A DNA stretch of 14,891 bases from CAWKGV01 sp963849305 (GTDB lineage: Bacteria; Pseudomonadota; Alphaproteobacteria; Acetobacterales; Acetobacteraceae), in the NCBI GenBank assembly GCA_963849305.1, contig CAWKGV010000015.1, positions 1-14,891 of the forward strand, given 5' to 3'. Below, one piece after another: positions 8,788 to 14,891 of the stretch. A program made the translations under genes and the position numbers. Within the stretch, counting starts at the first letter, position 1, and each line of letters opens with the position of its first letter. The notes beneath the pieces were generated by a model. It was not told the DNA's origin. It ran no database searches and saw only the letters and a list, made by a program, of their open reading frames with translations.

Positions 8788-10217
8788 GAGACGCGACCCT
8801 GGCGCTGTGCCTGGGCGAACCGCGCGAAGAAAGTATTGCCCTCGGGCGCCGGCATCTCGCGCCCGCTGGTCCAGCCGCCGGCCATCGGCAAGCGGGTGAA
8901 CCGGCCGCGCCGCCGCCCCATGAGCCCGAGGCCGACGGCCGCCGCCCGTGTCATCGCCCGATAGAGGGCCGGCTGCTTCGCGATCCATGCCCAAAGCGCC
9001 AGGTTGCGCCGCTGCGCCGGCGGGGTTAGGTGGCGCTCGAATTCCCGCTCCCGCCAATGGCGCATCAGCCCGGGCAGCGGGATCTTCACCGGGCAGACGC
9101 TCTCGCACTTGCCGCAGAAGGTGGAGGCGTTCGGCAGCAGCCCCGACTTGTCCACGCCGATCAGGGCAGGAGTCAGCACGCTACCCATCGGTCCCGGATA
9201 GACCCAGCCATAGGCGTGCCCGCCCACGGCGCCATAGACCGGGCAATGGTTCATGCAAGCGGCGCAGCGGATGCAGCGCAGCATCTCCTGGAACTCAGTG
9301 CCGATCATGGCCGAGCGGCCGTTGTCCAGCAGCACCACGTGATACTCGTCCGGCCCGTCGAGGTCGCCCGGCCGGCGCGCGCCAGTGGAGAACGTGGTGT
9401 AAACTGAGAAGTCCTGTCCGGTTGCCGAGCGTGCAAGGACGCGCAGCAAACTGGTGCAGTCCTCAATGGTGGGCACCAGCTTCTCGATGCTGGCTAGCAC
9501 GATATGCACGCGCGGCAGCGTTTGCGTGAGGTCGCCGTTCCCCTCGTTGGTGACGATGACGCTGCTGCCCGTCTCGGCGATCAGGAAGTTGGCGCCGGTG
9601 AGACCGACATCGGCAGTGAGGAACCGTTCGCGCAGGCGCGAGCGCGCCTCGGTTAGGATATCGCGCCGCTCGCGGAACGTGCGGTCCGCCGGCAGGTCGG
9701 TGTGGGAGGCGCGGAACTGCGCCTCCCAGTCCTCGCGGTTGAGGTGGAAGGCGGGGGCGATGATGTGGCTTGGCGTCTCGTGGCGGAGTTGCAGGATATA
9801 CTCGCCGAGGTCGGTCTCGACTGGCTGGATGCCGTTGCGCTCAAGGTGATCGTTGAGGTCGAGTTCCTCGCTGATCATGGACTTGCCCTTCGTGACCGTA
9901 CGGGCATCGGAATGGCGGCAAATCTCCAGCACGGCGGCGCGGGCCTCGTCGGCCGTGGCGCACCAATGGACCGTGCCGCCCGAGGCGATGACCTTAGCCT
10001 CGTACTCCTCCAGGTAGAAGTCGAGATGGGCAAGGGCGTGGTTCTTGATCTCGCGCGCGATGTCGCGGAGCTGTTCGAACTCGGGGAGTGCGGCGACCGC
10101 GAAGGCTCGCCGCGCGACGAACTGCGATCCGCTACGGGCGAGCGCCTTTTGCAGCGCCGGATCAGCGATGGCCCGGCGGGCGTTCTCCTTGAAGGCAGGA
10201 CTGGTGGGGACGTGCAT
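8784..10217 (-). CDS. lutB: L-lactate oxidation iron-sulfur protein LutB
   Basis: LutB (LldF/YkgF type) is the iron-sulfur electron-transfer subunit of the LutABC lactate-to-pyruvate system. The 477 aa contain an N-terminal DUF162-like region (TVTKGKSMISEELDLNDHLE, ADVGLTGANFLIAETGSSV) followed by two cysteine motifs: C315-x2-C318-x2-C321-x3-C325-P (in CIRCAACMNHCPVY) and C368-x2-C371-x3-C375-P (in CGKCESVCPVKIP), as expected for the family. The C-terminal ~90 residues are basic and variable. The start ATG 10217 has AGGAG five bases upstream. A small hairpin (CCGGC/GCCGG, 10231-10246) lies in the 67-base gap before it, too weak to call a terminator. It overlaps lutC by four bases. lutA, which normally precedes it, is missing from the window; an unrelated membrane-protein gene occupies that place. 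Confidence 0.94.
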   Translation of the reverse strand: MHVPTSPAFKENARRAIADPALQKALARSGSQFVARRAFAVAALPEFEQLRDIAREIKNHALAHLDFYLEEYEAKVIASGGTVHWCATADEARAAVLEICRHSDARTVTKGKSMISEELDLNDHLERNGIQPVETDLGEYILQLRHETPSHIIAPAFHLNREDWEAQFRASHTDLPADRTFRERRDILTEARSRLRERFLTADVGLTGANFLIAETGSSVIVTNEGNGDLTQTLPRVHIVLASIEKLVPTIEDCTSLLRVLARSATGQDFSVYTTFSTGARRPGDLDGPDEYHVVLLDNGRSAMIGTEFQEMLRCIRCAACMNHCPVYGAVGGHAYGWVYPGPMGSVLTPALIGVDKSGLLPNASTFCGKCESVCPVKIPLPGLMRHWREREFERHLTPPAQRRNLALWAWIAKQPALYRAMTRAAAVGLGLMGRRRGRFTRLPMAGGWTSGREMPAPEGNTFFARFAQAQRQGRVS

Positions 10218-10284
10218 GGCGGCTCCTCGACCGGCACTCTAGCCGGCAAAGCCGATTTAGCCAGGGCAGCATCCGTCGGAGCGG

Positions 10285-10968
10285 CTATGCGAGTGCCCGA
10301 ACCCGGCGTTCCGGCCTGCGGAAGAGTCGCCGCATGAGCCCGTGCATTGGCAGGATAACCAAGGCGGGGATCGCAAGCATCTCCAGCCCAAGATAAACCA
10401 ACGGCGGTAGTGCGTGCTGCGGTTTTTCGCCCGGGCCGAACACCCAGTTTATGTTGCGTTTGGGTTCCGTAAATCGATATGTGAGCGGCAGGACAGCCCA
10501 GGTGAGCGTAACCTGGATCGGCAGGGCGCGACCGTCGTAACCGAGCCGCTGCAACAGCCAGAGTATCGTTGGCGGAAGCGCGAGATGGAACAGCGACAGC
10601 AGGCGCAGCCCGAGCGGTAGCTGCTTCTGGAACATGTAGCCGGCCAACCCGAACAACCTGCCCCCGGCGATGAAGTCGAGTGTCCAGGCCAGCTCCATTG
10701 GAAGAACCCCGATCGCCGGCAGACTGGCGAGCAGCGAATTTTCAAGGATCACGGCGCAAGCCGTCGAACCGAGCGCGATGTCCGACAGCCAGAGGAAATT
10801 TTGTGCCCCGTAACGACGCTGGTAAACGACGGCGATCGCCGGCACGGCAAGACTATAACCCAGCTTGAGCCATACCGGGATCGCCGGCGACGGCACTTCG
10901 GTCACGATTGCAACCGGCTTGCGCGCGCTAGTCCTGCCGAGCGTCCGCAGACGTAGGAATAGGCTCAT
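10285..10968 (-). CDS. Conserved multi-pass membrane protein of unknown function
   Basis: The 227-aa protein has about six or seven hydrophobic segments (for example VWLKLGYSLAVPAIAVVY, LSLFHLALPPTILWLLQRLG and PPLVYLGLEMLAIPALVILP). It has distinctive conserved-looking stretches: YGAQNFLWLSDIALGS, GVLPMELAWTLDF, RLGYDGRALPIQ and the polar loop EPKRNINWVFGPGEKPQ. I recall proteobacterial hypothetical membrane proteins with this NFLW-SDIAL / NINWVFGPG pattern but no known function. The C-terminus is strongly basic (LMRRLFRRPERRVRALA), placing it on the cytoplasmic side by the positive-inside rule. Start ATG 10968 has only a distant GGAG, so a later start is possible. It is 67 bases upstream of lutB on the same strand and could be co-transcribed or separate. 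Frame intact. Confidence 0.75.
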   Translation of the reverse strand: MSLFLRLRTLGRTSARKPVAIVTEVPSPAIPVWLKLGYSLAVPAIAVVYQRRYGAQNFLWLSDIALGSTACAVILENSLLASLPAIGVLPMELAWTLDFIAGGRLFGLAGYMFQKQLPLGLRLLSLFHLALPPTILWLLQRLGYDGRALPIQVTLTWAVLPLTYRFTEPKRNINWVFGPGEKPQHALPPLVYLGLEMLAIPALVILPMHGLMRRLFRRPERRVRALA

Positions 10969-11062
10969 TTCGTTGGTGCTCCGCTAACGCCTCGGCAGGA
11001 AACTGCCGTTGGTTTGGGTCGGTTGCCGCCGGTCACGGCAGCTTGCGGCCTGCGATCCCGAA

Positions 11063-11077
11063 AGCAGGCAACCTGCT
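11063..11077. repeat. Short hairpin in the 10969-11121 intergenic stretch
   Basis: AGCAGG (11063-11068) and CCTGCT (11072-11077) flank a CAA loop. It is the only clear structure in the 153 bases between the start of the membrane-protein gene and the oxidoreductase remnant. This stretch should contain the minus-strand promoter of the membrane-protein gene, but I cannot identify convincing -35/-10 boxes. There is no T-run, so it is not called a terminator. Confidence 0.3.
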
Positions 11078-11121
11078 ATGACCGCCTCTCGTTCGCGTCC
11101 GCTAGACTGGACGGAGGGGTC

Positions 11122-11356
11122 ATGACCACATGCAAGGCGGTCCGCATTCATCGTTTCGGCGGACCCGAGATGTTGCAGACATCCCAGCAGCGGCCAGCTT
11201 GGCGAGATCGCCAGCCCGATCAAAGCCGGTAAGCCCGCCCCACCGTATCCGCCGTGTTTCCACTCGAACAGGTCCGAGAAGCACACAAGGCTGAAGCACA
11301 AGGCTGTGGAGCAGCAGCACCCGTGCGGCAAGGTGGCCCTGCTGATCGCCGAATAG
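11122..11356 (+). pseudogene. Remnant of a quinone oxidoreductase (MDR family) gene
   Basis: The piece opens with GGAGGGG at 11113-11119 followed by ATG 11122, reading MTTCKAVRIHRFGGPEMLQ, the standard N-terminus of NADPH:quinone oxidoreductase-like medium-chain dehydrogenases. About 20 codons in, the sequence jumps to the C-terminal end of the same family: LGEIASPIKAGK in the second frame from 11198, then RPTVSAVFPLEQVREAHKA in the first frame from about 11234, then AVEQQHPCGKVALLIAE and TAG 11354-11356 in the second frame. About 230 internal codons, including the Rossmann fold, are missing, and at least two small frameshifts follow. Functional proteins of this family are about 325 aa. Unlike the ureD-ureC lesions, this one has a large deletion and cannot be a base-calling error. 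It is antisense to its neighbours, an orphan relic. Confidence 0.82.
11284..11306 (+). repeat. 13-base tandem duplication inside the oxidoreductase remnant
   Basis: CACAAGGCTG occurs at 11284-11293 and again at 11297-11306, a 13-base period. The duplicate makes the frame read AHKAE and then HKAVEQQ. Removing one unit restores a continuous AHKAVEQQHPCGKVALLIAE, so this duplication explains the last frameshift of the remnant. Confidence 0.6.
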
Positions 11357-11389
11357 TAGTCGCTTCGAGGGAGGGGGTCGCGCCCGCCC

Positions 11390-12277
11390 CTACGCCTGAT
11401 TCAGCTCGATCAGGTTGCGGCGGATCTTGCGGCCGCGCTCCACCTTGTCCTCGATATAGGCGGCATCGCCCCAACGTACGGCCCGCGCCATCGCCTGCGC
11501 GTCCTCCAGGAAGCGCGCCAGCATTTCCAACAGCGCCTCCCGGTTGTTGAGGAAGATGTCGCGCCACATCGTCGGGTCGGAGGCGGCGATGCGGGTGAAG
11601 TCGCGAAAGCCGGAAGCGGCGAAGCGCAGTACCTCCTGGCGGCTCTCGTCGGCCAAATCGTCCGCGGTGCCGCAGATCGTGAACGCGATCAGGTGCGGCA
11701 GATGGCTTACGATCCCGAGCACCCGGTCATGATGACCCGGCTCCATCACCTGGACCGTGCTGCCGCAGCGCCGCCAAAGCTCCGCGATCCGTTCCACCGC
11801 ATCCTCGTCGGTGCCCGGCGTCGGTGTCAGCAGCGTGTAGCGGCCCTGGAACAAGGTGGTGAAGCCGGCGTCCGGGCCAGAATATTCGGTGCCCGCTACC
11901 GGGTGCGCCGGCACGAAATGCACCCCGGCCGGCACCAACGGACCGACGTCCCGGATCACCGATTGCTTGGTCGATCCGACATCGGTGAGGATCGCGCTTG
12001 GCGCGAGGTGCGGGGCGATTGCCGCGGCCAGATCGGCGAAGGCGCCGACAGGGGCGCAGAGCATTACGCAATCCGCGCCCTCGGCCGCCCGGCCGGGATC
12101 CCGCTCCACCCGGTCGGCGATCCCGAGTTCCACCACCCGGTCCAGCGTCGCCTGCGTGCGCGCGTTCGCCACCACCTCGGCGGCGAGGTCGCCCCGCTCC
12201 TTGGCGATGCGCGCGACCGAGCTGCCGATTAGGCCGATGCCAATGAGCGCGAGGCGCTTGAACAAAGGGTCAGTCAT
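11390..12277 (-). CDS. tyrC: Prephenate/arogenate (cyclohexadienyl) dehydrogenase
   Basis: This enzyme performs NAD(P)-dependent oxidative decarboxylation of prephenate or arogenate in tyrosine synthesis. The 295 aa start with a Rossmann loop GIGLIGSS (residues 13-20), then VMLCAPVGAF, DVGSTKQSVI (99-108), and the catalytic-site HPVAGTEYSG with His125. A second-domain block follows, VMEPGHHDRVLGIVSHLPHL, and an all-helical end (FTRIAASDPTMWRDIFLNN). There is no chorismate mutase or ACT domain, so it is the stand-alone TyrC-like form; substrate preference cannot be settled from sequence. The start ATG overlaps the stop of the upstream amidohydrolase gene (ATGA at 12274-12277), so it is translated from that transcript. 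Its usual alphaproteobacterial neighbour hisC is absent. Frame intact. Confidence 0.94.
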   Translation of the reverse strand: MTDPLFKRLALIGIGLIGSSVARIAKERGDLAAEVVANARTQATLDRVVELGIADRVERDPGRAAEGADCVMLCAPVGAFADLAAAIAPHLAPSAILTDVGSTKQSVIRDVGPLVPAGVHFVPAHPVAGTEYSGPDAGFTTLFQGRYTLLTPTPGTDEDAVERIAELWRRCGSTVQVMEPGHHDRVLGIVSHLPHLIAFTICGTADDLADESRQEVLRFAASGFRDFTRIAASDPTMWRDIFLNNREALLEMLARFLEDAQAMARAVRWGDAAYIEDKVERGRKIRRNLIELNQA

Positions 12278-13785
12278 GCACTCTTGCGAACATAGCCATA
12301 GCGCAGATTGCTGCGCTCCGCCCCGGCGCGCTCATATACCGTCTTGATCTCGGCGAACCGGTCGGGGGCGGCGAGTTCGGCATGGCGGTCGTAGCCAAAA
12401 ATGCGGAAGCCGTTTTCCGCGAAGATCGCCCGCTTCACGGGACCGTCGGCCGGTCCCAGCGGCGTGAACCCGAACTGCTTCTGCATGGGTTCCGGGATTT
12501 CCAGCCGCCGCAAGCCCTCGATCTGCCATTGCGGAGAGCCGGTCCACACCGCGTCGGTGCCCCAGATGACGTGGTCGGCCCCGAGGCCCTTGATGAGCGT
12601 GCCCATCAGCGCCGCCGCCAGGCGCGGCTCGGCGATGGCGCTATAGGCAAAGAGCTGCCCGAGATCGCCGTAGACGTTGCTGACGCCGTATTTCGCCGGG
12701 ATATCGGCCAGGTCGCTGACCCAGGAGCTGCGCCCTGTGCGGTCCCATTCGGCCATTCCCTCCGCCGGCATTTTCGACGCCGGCGAGCCGCCGACATGGC
12801 GGTAGGCGGAATGATAAATCACGAAATTAAGCTGCGGCCAATCCTTCGCCGCGCGACCGACATCGCTCACATCGACATACGGTCGCAGATTGGGCACCAC
12901 CGCCTCGACCGAAGGCGGGAACAGCCCCTTGTGGATGCAGACGTTTTTGATACCCGACCTGGCGAACCGCTCGTAAGCCGGGTACATCAGCTTCTCGTCG
13001 TCGAGCCGCCACGGGTAGTGGCTGGTTTTCTTGTGGGTGTTGTCGCCGATCGTGTAACCCTTCCAGCCATCGGGCCGCAGAACGTCGATCGCGTGGTCGA
13101 TGCCGTCGAGCCAGCCGGGCTGGCCGGGAACGATGGTGTAGTGCGCCAGCATCCGCCGCGCGCCCGCTTCCCTGTTCACCCTTTCCCGCGCCTGGAACAC
13201 CATCTCGTTGGTGAGGAACCAGTCCTCCGGAACGTCGGACGGCGAGTTGGTCAGCAGCGCGACCTTGGTGTCGCTGTCGAGAAAGACTTCTTTGAAGTAG
13301 TTCGCGAATTTCAGGTCTTCGAGGGTCTGCGGCTTGCCAGACAGCTCTTTGTTCCAGCCAAGCTGGCCGACGGCCTGGCGCATCGCTACGAAGTTCGTCA
13401 GTCGGGTATCATCGCGCAGGAAATGCGTATGCGCGTCAAAAACATACTGGTCTTGCAGCGACGCGGCGCGTTCGTTGGCCATGTCCGGGGTCGCGGCCTC
13501 GGCCTCGCTCACGGCGAACAGGTCGCCATAGACCTTGTTCATCGCCAGGAACGCGGCGGCCATGCCGGAGGCGGTCTGGAAGAAGCGGCGGCGGCTCATG
13601 CCCTGGCGCGCGGCGAGCCGATCGCCCATCTCCTTGAGGCGGGCCTCGACCTCTTGCTGTTGCGGGGTTTGCGGCTCGGGGAAGTATTCATCGCTGGAGA
13701 CGATTTGCGTCGGAATGGGCGCGGCGAACGCCGCCTCTTCCGCCGGCAGCAACTGGTTTAGCTCTTCGTCGCTCAAGAAACCCAC
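12274..13785 (-). CDS. Tat-type metal-dependent amidohydrolase (ACMSD-like), role unknown
   Basis: The 503-aa product belongs to the amidohydrolase_2 (TIM-barrel) group. Visible elements: metal-binding HxH in VFDAHTHFLRDD (H119, H121), NVCIHKGLFPP (His), NFVIYHSAYRH (His), SNVYGDLGQ, and the C-terminal acid IWGTDAVWTGSPQWQ (Asp). This set fits hydrolysis or decarboxylation at a Zn-type centre. A twin-arginine motif SRRRFF lies at residues 64-69 followed by a weakly hydrophobic stretch to about 90, so the mature enzyme may be periplasmic; about 60 residues precede the motif, which is unusual. I chose GTG 13785 because AGGAG lies eight bases upstream and the conserved text starts GFLSDEELNQLLPAEEAAFA; the longer ATG at 13851 would run through the upstream hydrolase gene. 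It follows that gene by 14 bases and overlaps tyrC. Substrate unknown. Confidence 0.85.
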   Translation of the reverse strand: MGFLSDEELNQLLPAEEAAFAAPIPTQIVSSDEYFPEPQTPQQQEVEARLKEMGDRLAARQGMSRRRFFQTASGMAAAFLAMNKVYGDLFAVSEAEAATPDMANERAASLQDQYVFDAHTHFLRDDTRLTNFVAMRQAVGQLGWNKELSGKPQTLEDLKFANYFKEVFLDSDTKVALLTNSPSDVPEDWFLTNEMVFQARERVNREAGARRMLAHYTIVPGQPGWLDGIDHAIDVLRPDGWKGYTIGDNTHKKTSHYPWRLDDEKLMYPAYERFARSGIKNVCIHKGLFPPSVEAVVPNLRPYVDVSDVGRAAKDWPQLNFVIYHSAYRHVGGSPASKMPAEGMAEWDRTGRSSWVSDLADIPAKYGVSNVYGDLGQLFAYSAIAEPRLAAALMGTLIKGLGADHVIWGTDAVWTGSPQWQIEGLRRLEIPEPMQKQFGFTPLGPADGPVKRAIFAENGFRIFGYDRHAELAAPDRFAEIKTVYERAGAERSNLRYGYVRKSA

Positions 13786-13793
13786 GGCACTTG

Positions 13794-13798
13794 CTCCT
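13794..13798 (-). promoter_or_regulatory. Ribosome binding site for the GTG-started amidohydrolase
   Basis: AGGAG on the minus strand, eight bases before GTG 13785 and just after the TGA of the upstream hydrolase gene (13800-13802). It decides the start in favour of the GTG over the in-frame ATG at 13851. Confidence 0.65.
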
Positions 13799-13799
13799 G

Positions 13800-14822
13800 T
13801 CAGACCGACACGGTCTTCGGCATGGTGAGGAACGCGTTCATGCAGTGCCAAAGCTCGGCGCGGTTGCGGCTCAGGGTGACGGAATGCGCCGCCCCCGCCA
13901 TGATCGCGTACCAGCGGTCCGGATTGGGCAGACGGCTGAAGAAATCGAGCAAATCGGCATCGGTCGAGATGCCGTCGTACTGGCCGCGGACCATCAGCAC
14001 GGGCGAGAATACCCGCGTCGGATCGACCAGCGGCAACTTGGTGGTCATATCGAGATAGGTTCCGGTCGGCACGCTGTCGCCGAACGGCAGCTCGGCGGCG
14101 GCGATGGCATCGGCGACGCGCGGATCGGAGGTGCCGGGCTTGTCGCGGGTAAAGATGCTGCGGATCATACCGATCCCGCGCGGGCGCCGATTGTGGGCGC
14201 GATAAAATTCGGCTTGTTCGGCGCGCTTGCCGAGCGTGGGCGAGCCCTTTCCGGTATAAGTGAACGCCTCCAGCACCAGCCTGTCCACCCGATCCGGCTC
14301 CGCCCTCGCGAACGCGCCGGCACGGATCGCGCCGCTGCTCTCGCCCATGAAGTGGGCCTTGCGCAACCCGGTTTCGCGCGCCACCACTTCGGTTCCGGCG
14401 CGCAAATCCTCCACCCCGGATCGGATATCGGAATTACCGGAGGTGACGGTGGAGCGGCCATAGCCCTCGAAATCCATCGTCCAGACATCGAAACCGTAGC
14501 GGGCGAAGACGCTCATCAGCGAGTACTCGCCGGCACCCGGAACGGTCAGATCGAAGCTCGGGCGGGAGGAAATCGACGACCCGTGCACGAGGAACAGGAC
14601 GGGCAGTGGCGCCTGGCCCGATAGCGGCGCCGTCAGCCGCTTGCGATACATATAGAGCGACACGTCGCCTTTCTTGGCCCAGTATTCGCCGGTCCAGAAT
14701 CCCGGCTCGCTCGGGGGTTCGGTAGCACCGGCGCGCGCGGCAGCCGCCGTCGCACCCGTCAGGCCGAGGCCGAGCAGGAGATTGCGCCGCGATGCCCCGT
14801 TGATGTGCGCGTCCTCGTGCAT
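13800..14822 (-). CDS. Tat-exported alpha/beta hydrolase, substrate unknown
   Basis: The 340-aa product starts with a compact Tat signal: SRRNLLL at residues 11-17, a hydrophobic run GLGLTGATAAAARAGA, and a probable cleavage site near 30-35. The hydrolase core follows: oxyanion region FLVHGSS (77-83), DFEGYGRS, nucleophile elbow GESSG (160-164, Ser162), acid Asp283 in RGQYDGIS, and His313 in AGAAHSVT, so the catalytic triad is complete. The mature part contains GFWTGEYWAKKGDVSLYMYR, typical of a small group of proteobacterial hydrolases whose substrate I do not know. Start ATG 14822 has GGAGGTGAG just upstream. It is the first gene of a minus-strand unit with the amidohydrolase and tyrC. An esterase, lactonase or C-C hydrolase activity are all possible. 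Confidence 0.88.
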   Translation of the reverse strand: MHEDAHINGASRRNLLLGLGLTGATAAAARAGATEPPSEPGFWTGEYWAKKGDVSLYMYRKRLTAPLSGQAPLPVLFLVHGSSISSRPSFDLTVPGAGEYSLMSVFARYGFDVWTMDFEGYGRSTVTSGNSDIRSGVEDLRAGTEVVARETGLRKAHFMGESSGAIRAGAFARAEPDRVDRLVLEAFTYTGKGSPTLGKRAEQAEFYRAHNRRPRGIGMIRSIFTRDKPGTSDPRVADAIAAAELPFGDSVPTGTYLDMTTKLPLVDPTRVFSPVLMVRGQYDGISTDADLLDFFSRLPNPDRWYAIMAGAAHSVTLSRNRAELWHCMNAFLTMPKTVSV

Positions 14823-14824
14823 CT

Positions 14825-14833
14825 CTCACCTCC
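14825..14833 (-). promoter_or_regulatory. Strong ribosome binding site of the Tat hydrolase
   Basis: GGAGGTGAG on the minus strand ends two bases before ATG 14822, near-perfect pairing with the 16S 3' end. The remaining 58 bases to the window edge must hold any promoter of this unit, but I see no clear -35/-10 pair. Confidence 0.6.
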
Positions 14834-14891
14834 GGTCGTCGGCCATCGAGCATGGCAGCTTCAACGCGGCGTTCAATGGCAATATCAGCCG

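Noticed and set aside
8788..9108. Upstream extension of the lutC frame
   Set aside because: It overlaps the lutB 3' end, while a TTG at the lutB stop yields the expected LutC N-terminus.
10231..10246. CCGGC/GCCGG hairpin between the membrane-protein gene and lutB as a terminator
   Set aside because: Only five base pairs and no T-run on either strand; in this GC-rich DNA such stems arise by chance.
9702..10337. 211-codon + strand frame across the lutB 5' end
   Set aside because: Antisense to the well-supported lutB; no family resemblance.
10984..11331. 115-codon minus-strand ORF in the intergenic interval
   Set aside because: It is antisense to the oxidoreductase remnant, has Cys/Ser/Arg-rich unlikely composition and no homologous motif.
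12382..13761. 459-codon open frame on the + strand antisense to the amidohydrolase
   Set aside because: Long, but it is the exact complement of a gene with conserved metal ligands, a Tat motif and a ribosome binding site; the + translation is Arg/Val/Asp-rich with no recognisable domain.

Overview
The window is GC-rich bacterial DNA. Protein similarity by eye (urea ABC transporter next to urease, a TyrC-type dehydrogenase, LutBC, Tat-exported hydrolases) and a palindromic intergenic element of a kind I associate with alphaproteobacteria suggest an alphaproteobacterium, perhaps Rhodospirillales/Acetobacteraceae-like. That placement is inference.

Left part, + strand (158-5724): a nitrogen-acquisition operon. 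It holds urtE (ATPase of the urea ABC importer) followed by ureD-ureA-ureB-ureC-ureE-ureF-ureG, with most genes overlapping by a few bases. The importer brings urea in, UreABC hydrolyses it to ammonia and CO2, and UreDEFG load nickel. urtE, ureE, ureF, ureG and the last ~240 codons of ureC are intact. ureD, ureA, ureB and the first ~58% of ureC are cut by about 17 single-base indels (13 insertions, 4 deletions) between about 864 and 3283. Repairing them on paper restores family-typical lengths (278, 100, 102 and 569 aa) and leaves every active-site residue in place. This looks more like local sequence error than true decay.

Middle part, - strand (5738-10968): reading from 10968 downwards, a multi-pass membrane protein of unknown function, then lutB and lutC (lactate-oxidation iron-sulfur proteins, without lutA in view), a Uma2-family nuclease-fold protein, an MFS transporter and an Smr-domain protein. 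From lutB on the genes abut or overlap (TTGA and GTGA junctions), so lutB-lutC-uma2-MFS-smr is probably one transcription unit. It converges on ureG across a 13-base gap, where one short hairpin contains both stop codons.

Right part (10969-14891): a 421-base interval carries the wreck of a quinone oxidoreductase gene on the + strand (start region and last ~50 codons joined, the middle ~230 codons missing). Then, on the - strand, come a Tat-exported alpha/beta hydrolase (14822), a Tat-type metal-dependent amidohydrolase (13785) and a prephenate/arogenate dehydrogenase (12277), closely packed as an operon. The paired exported hydrolases have no pathway I can name and are the best candidate for an uncharacterised system. 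I saw no tRNA, rRNA, CRISPR array, insertion sequence or transposase.
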